From NCBI GenBank assembly GCA_024697885.1, contig JAILSA010000124.1, positions 1 to 24,057 of the forward strand: DNA of 24,057 bases. The letters run 5' to 3'. The position numbers and the translations under genes are program-made. Below, in pieces: positions 22,743 through 24,057 of this stretch. The notes under the pieces were generated by a model. It was not told the origin of the DNA, ran no database searches, and worked only from the letters and a program-made list of their open reading frames with translations. Source of the stretch: Eubacterium sp. (lineage in GTDB: Bacteria > Bacillota > Clostridia > Lachnospirales > Lachnospiraceae). Position 1 is the stretch's first letter, and each line of letters starts with the position of its first letter.

Positions 22743-23018
22743 ATGCAGGAAATTAGTAACACACAGTACTTCAAGGTAGATATCGACAACGATTATGATG
22801 TTCGTGACGTAATCGCTTCAGTATATACTGCTCTAACTGAAAAGGGTTACAATCCAGTTAACCAGATTGTAGGTTATCTCATGTCTGGAGATCCGACTTA
22901 TATCACAAGTCACAAGGGTGCCCGCAGCTTGATTATGAGAGCTGAGAGAGATGAGATTATCGAGGTCTTCTTACAGGATTATATAGAGCATAACTTTAAG
23001 GACAAAAAAGAAGATTAA
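22743..23018 (+). CDS. ireB: IreB-family regulatory phosphoprotein (DUF965)
   Basis: A 91-residue protein of the DUF965/IreB family. The core EKGYNPVNQIVGYLMSGDPT followed by YITSHKGARSLI and ERDEIIE is nearly invariant in the family. In Enterococcus faecalis IreB is phosphorylated on N-terminal threonines by the PASTA kinase IreK and restrains cephalosporin resistance. Thr7 here (SNTQYF) appears to line up with the TVRF threonine of IreB, so phosphorylation by a PknB-type kinase is plausible; the kinase itself is not in this window. The start at 22743 follows AAAGGGG by 8 nt; the ATG at 22725 precedes that site. Codon use resembles enolase (GCT, ACA), which suggests good expression. ruvX follows after 22 nt, the conserved order in Firmicutes. 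Confidence 0.93.
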   Translation: MQEISNTQYFKVDIDNDYDVRDVIASVYTALTEKGYNPVNQIVGYLMSGDPTYITSHKGARSLIMRAERDEIIEVFLQDYIEHNFKDKKED

Positions 23019-23040
23019 GTACTAGATTGGAAGTTTTTAT

Positions 23041-23460
23041 TTGAGAATCATGGGACTTGATTACGGGTCTGTCACTGTGGGAGTGGCGATTAGTGACTCT
23101 ATGCACTTAACAGCACAGCCCGTTGAAGTAATACAAAGAAAAAGTGAAAATAAGCTTCGAAGGACTCTTGCACGAATTGAAGAATTGGTGGAAGAGTTTG
23201 AAGTCGGTCTAGTTGTCTTGGGACTCCCCAAAAACATGAACAATACAGAGGGAGAGCGCGTGGAACGCGTCAAAGAATTTCGAGACAAACTGACAGTCAG
23301 AACAGGACTGGAGGTTGTTCTGTGGGATGAGAGGCTGAGCACAGTTTCTGCTATGGATGTTTTGAAGGAAGGCGGGGTACGCCGTGAGAACCGGAAACAA
23401 TTCGTGGATAAACTGGCAGCCAGCATCATTTTACAGGGATATCTGGACTCAATAAATTAG
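23041..23460 (+). CDS. ruvX: RuvX/YqgF-family RNase H-fold nuclease
   Basis: A 139-residue RNase H-like protein. [19 protein letters not shown] at the start carries the first conserved Asp, [11 protein letters not shown] is the central block, [11 protein letters not shown] carries the DER/ST motif, and [15 protein letters not shown] the C-terminal catalytic Asp. The family is implicated in 16S rRNA 5'-end processing (YqgF) and proposed as a Holliday-junction resolvase. It most likely begins with TTG at 23041: the [10 protein letters not shown]-terminus is typical of the family, and an ATG at 23050 would remove it. The ribosome site is weak (TTGGAAG). It lies 22 nt after ireB and 36 nt before the DUF1292 gene, the standard Firmicutes order. 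Confidence 0.93.
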   Translation: MRIMGLDYGSVTVGVAISDSMHLTAQPVEVIQRKSENKLRRTLARIEELVEEFEVGLVVLGLPKNMNNTEGERVERVKEFRDKLTVRTGLEVVLWDERLSTVSAMDVLKEGGVRRENRKQFVDKLAASIILQGYLDSIN

Positions 23461-23496
23461 TGAGAAATCACAAAAAAGAAGAGAAAAGAGGTTAAT

Positions 23497-23766
23497 ATGT
23501 CAGACGACGGAAAAATCATGCTTACAGCTGACGATGGCAGCCAGGAGGCTTTTTTTGTGTTGGAAAAAGCTGAGATCGCAGGCCTGAGTTACCTGTTAGT
23601 GGCAGACGATCCTCAGGACGAGGAGGCTCTTGCCCTTATTTTGAAAGAAGTAGAAGAAGGAGACGAAATCCTATATGAGGTGGTGGACGACGACAAGGAG
23701 TTGACCATTATTTCCAAATACTTTGAAGAACTTTTAGAAGATGTAGAATTAGATGTAGAAGAATAG
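23497..23766 (+). CDS. DUF1292 (YrzB-type) acidic protein
   Basis: An 89-residue very acidic protein. DGSQEAFFVLEKAEIAGLSY followed by LLVADD is the DUF1292 signature (beta strands, 'Y.L..' core), and it ends in an acidic tail (ELLEDVELDVEE). The function is unknown, but the gene almost always follows ruvX in Firmicutes, as here, which suggests a link to RNA or translation. AAGAGG lies 7 nt before the ATG. RNase J begins 12 nt after its stop, so all four genes are probably one operon. The acidity could also mediate binding to a basic partner; no partner can be named from sequence. Confidence 0.85.
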   Translation: MSDDGKIMLTADDGSQEAFFVLEKAEIAGLSYLLVADDPQDEEALALILKEVEEGDEILYEVVDDDKELTIISKYFEELLEDVELDVEE

Positions 23767-23778
23767 AGAGGTGTCATT

Positions 23779-24057
23779 TTGAAGAAGAAAGAAAAAACAG
23801 GAAAAGAGTATGTAAAAGTTATTCCTCTAGGCGGATTAGAGCAGATTGGAATGAACATTACTGCCTTTGAGACAGAGGACAGTATTATTGTAGTAGATTG
23901 TGGACTGGCCTTCCCAGAGGACGACATGTTAGGAGTAGATTTGGTAATCCCAGATGTTTCCTACCTCCTTGAGAACAAGGACAAGGTAAAGGGATTTGTG
24001 ATCACCCACGGTCACGAGGACCACATCGGTTCCCTGCCATACATCTTGCAGCAGATT
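23779..24057 (+). CDS. rnj: Ribonuclease J, N-terminal part (runs off the window)
   Basis: The first 93 residues of a metallo-beta-lactamase-fold ribonuclease. The start is TTG at 23779, behind AGAGGTG. The open frame reads VKVIPLGGLEQIGMNITAF, then VVDCGLAFPEDDMLGVDLVI, and GFVITHGHEDHIGSLPYIL. The HGHEDHIG block supplies the zinc ligands and, with the GGLEQIG(M/K)N start, identifies RNase J rather than a generic beta-lactamase-fold hydrolase. RNase J1/J2 carry out 5'-3' exonucleolytic and endonucleolytic mRNA decay and rRNA maturation. It follows the DUF1292 gene by 12 nt. The beta-CASP and C-terminal domains lie beyond the window, and rnjA versus rnjB cannot be decided. Confidence 0.93.
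   Translation, partial: MKKKEKTGKEYVKVIPLGGLEQIGMNITAFETEDSIIVVDCGLAFPEDDMLGVDLVIPDVSYLLENKDKVKGFVITHGHEDHIGSLPYILQQI

Overview
The window looks like a chromosomal segment of a low-to-moderate G+C Gram-positive anaerobe of the class Clostridia, most likely Lachnospiraceae. This is inferred from the gene set (IreB–RuvX–DUF1292–RNase J string, MtaB, ThiI paired with a cysteine desulfurase, a DNPR-type MurE), strong AGGAGG-like ribosome sites, frequent GTG/TTG starts and 17-nt-spaced sigma-A promoters. No tRNA, rRNA, insertion sequence, phage gene or CRISPR array was seen. Gene density is high and no gene-free stretch exceeds 300 bases.

Layout. Positions 1-614 (minus) hold the N-terminal part of a secreted protein. 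An alpha/beta hydrolase follows (832-1809). Then comes a tight three-gene operon (1953-6317): a PurF-like protein that has lost its glutaminase residues, then two paralogous MutS-type ATPases lacking mismatch-recognition domains. Enolase (6437-7732) has its own promoter and a terminator shared with a convergent minus-strand pair: a voltage-gated-type K+ channel and a 57-residue membrane protein translated just ahead of it. An HD-domain nucleotidase (8906-9493) and an unrecognised membrane-anchored protein (9622-10449) follow.

A zinc/cadmium efflux operon occupies 10541-13086: SmtB/CzrA-type ArsR sensor with a palindromic operator, a free-standing HMA metal-binding domain and a P1B-2 ATPase. 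The next run is citrate synthase, a HAD phosphatase and a MurE-family ligase (13172-16819). A short FliD-like protein behind a sigma-28-like promoter follows (16973-17686). RsmE, cysteine desulfurase and ThiI form an RNA-modification/sulfur-transfer run (17779-20881). A minus-strand HPr-like protein without the active-site histidine lies at 20990-21223. MtaB (21370-22671) is followed by IreB, RuvX, a DUF1292 protein and the start of RNase J (22743 to the window end).

Most genes are housekeeping. The best candidates for undescribed biology are the degenerate-PurF/double-MutS operon, the His-less HPr-like protein, the small protein coupled to the K+ channel and the stand-alone FliD-like protein. 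Family assignments rest on motifs read by eye and recalled family knowledge; no database search was run.
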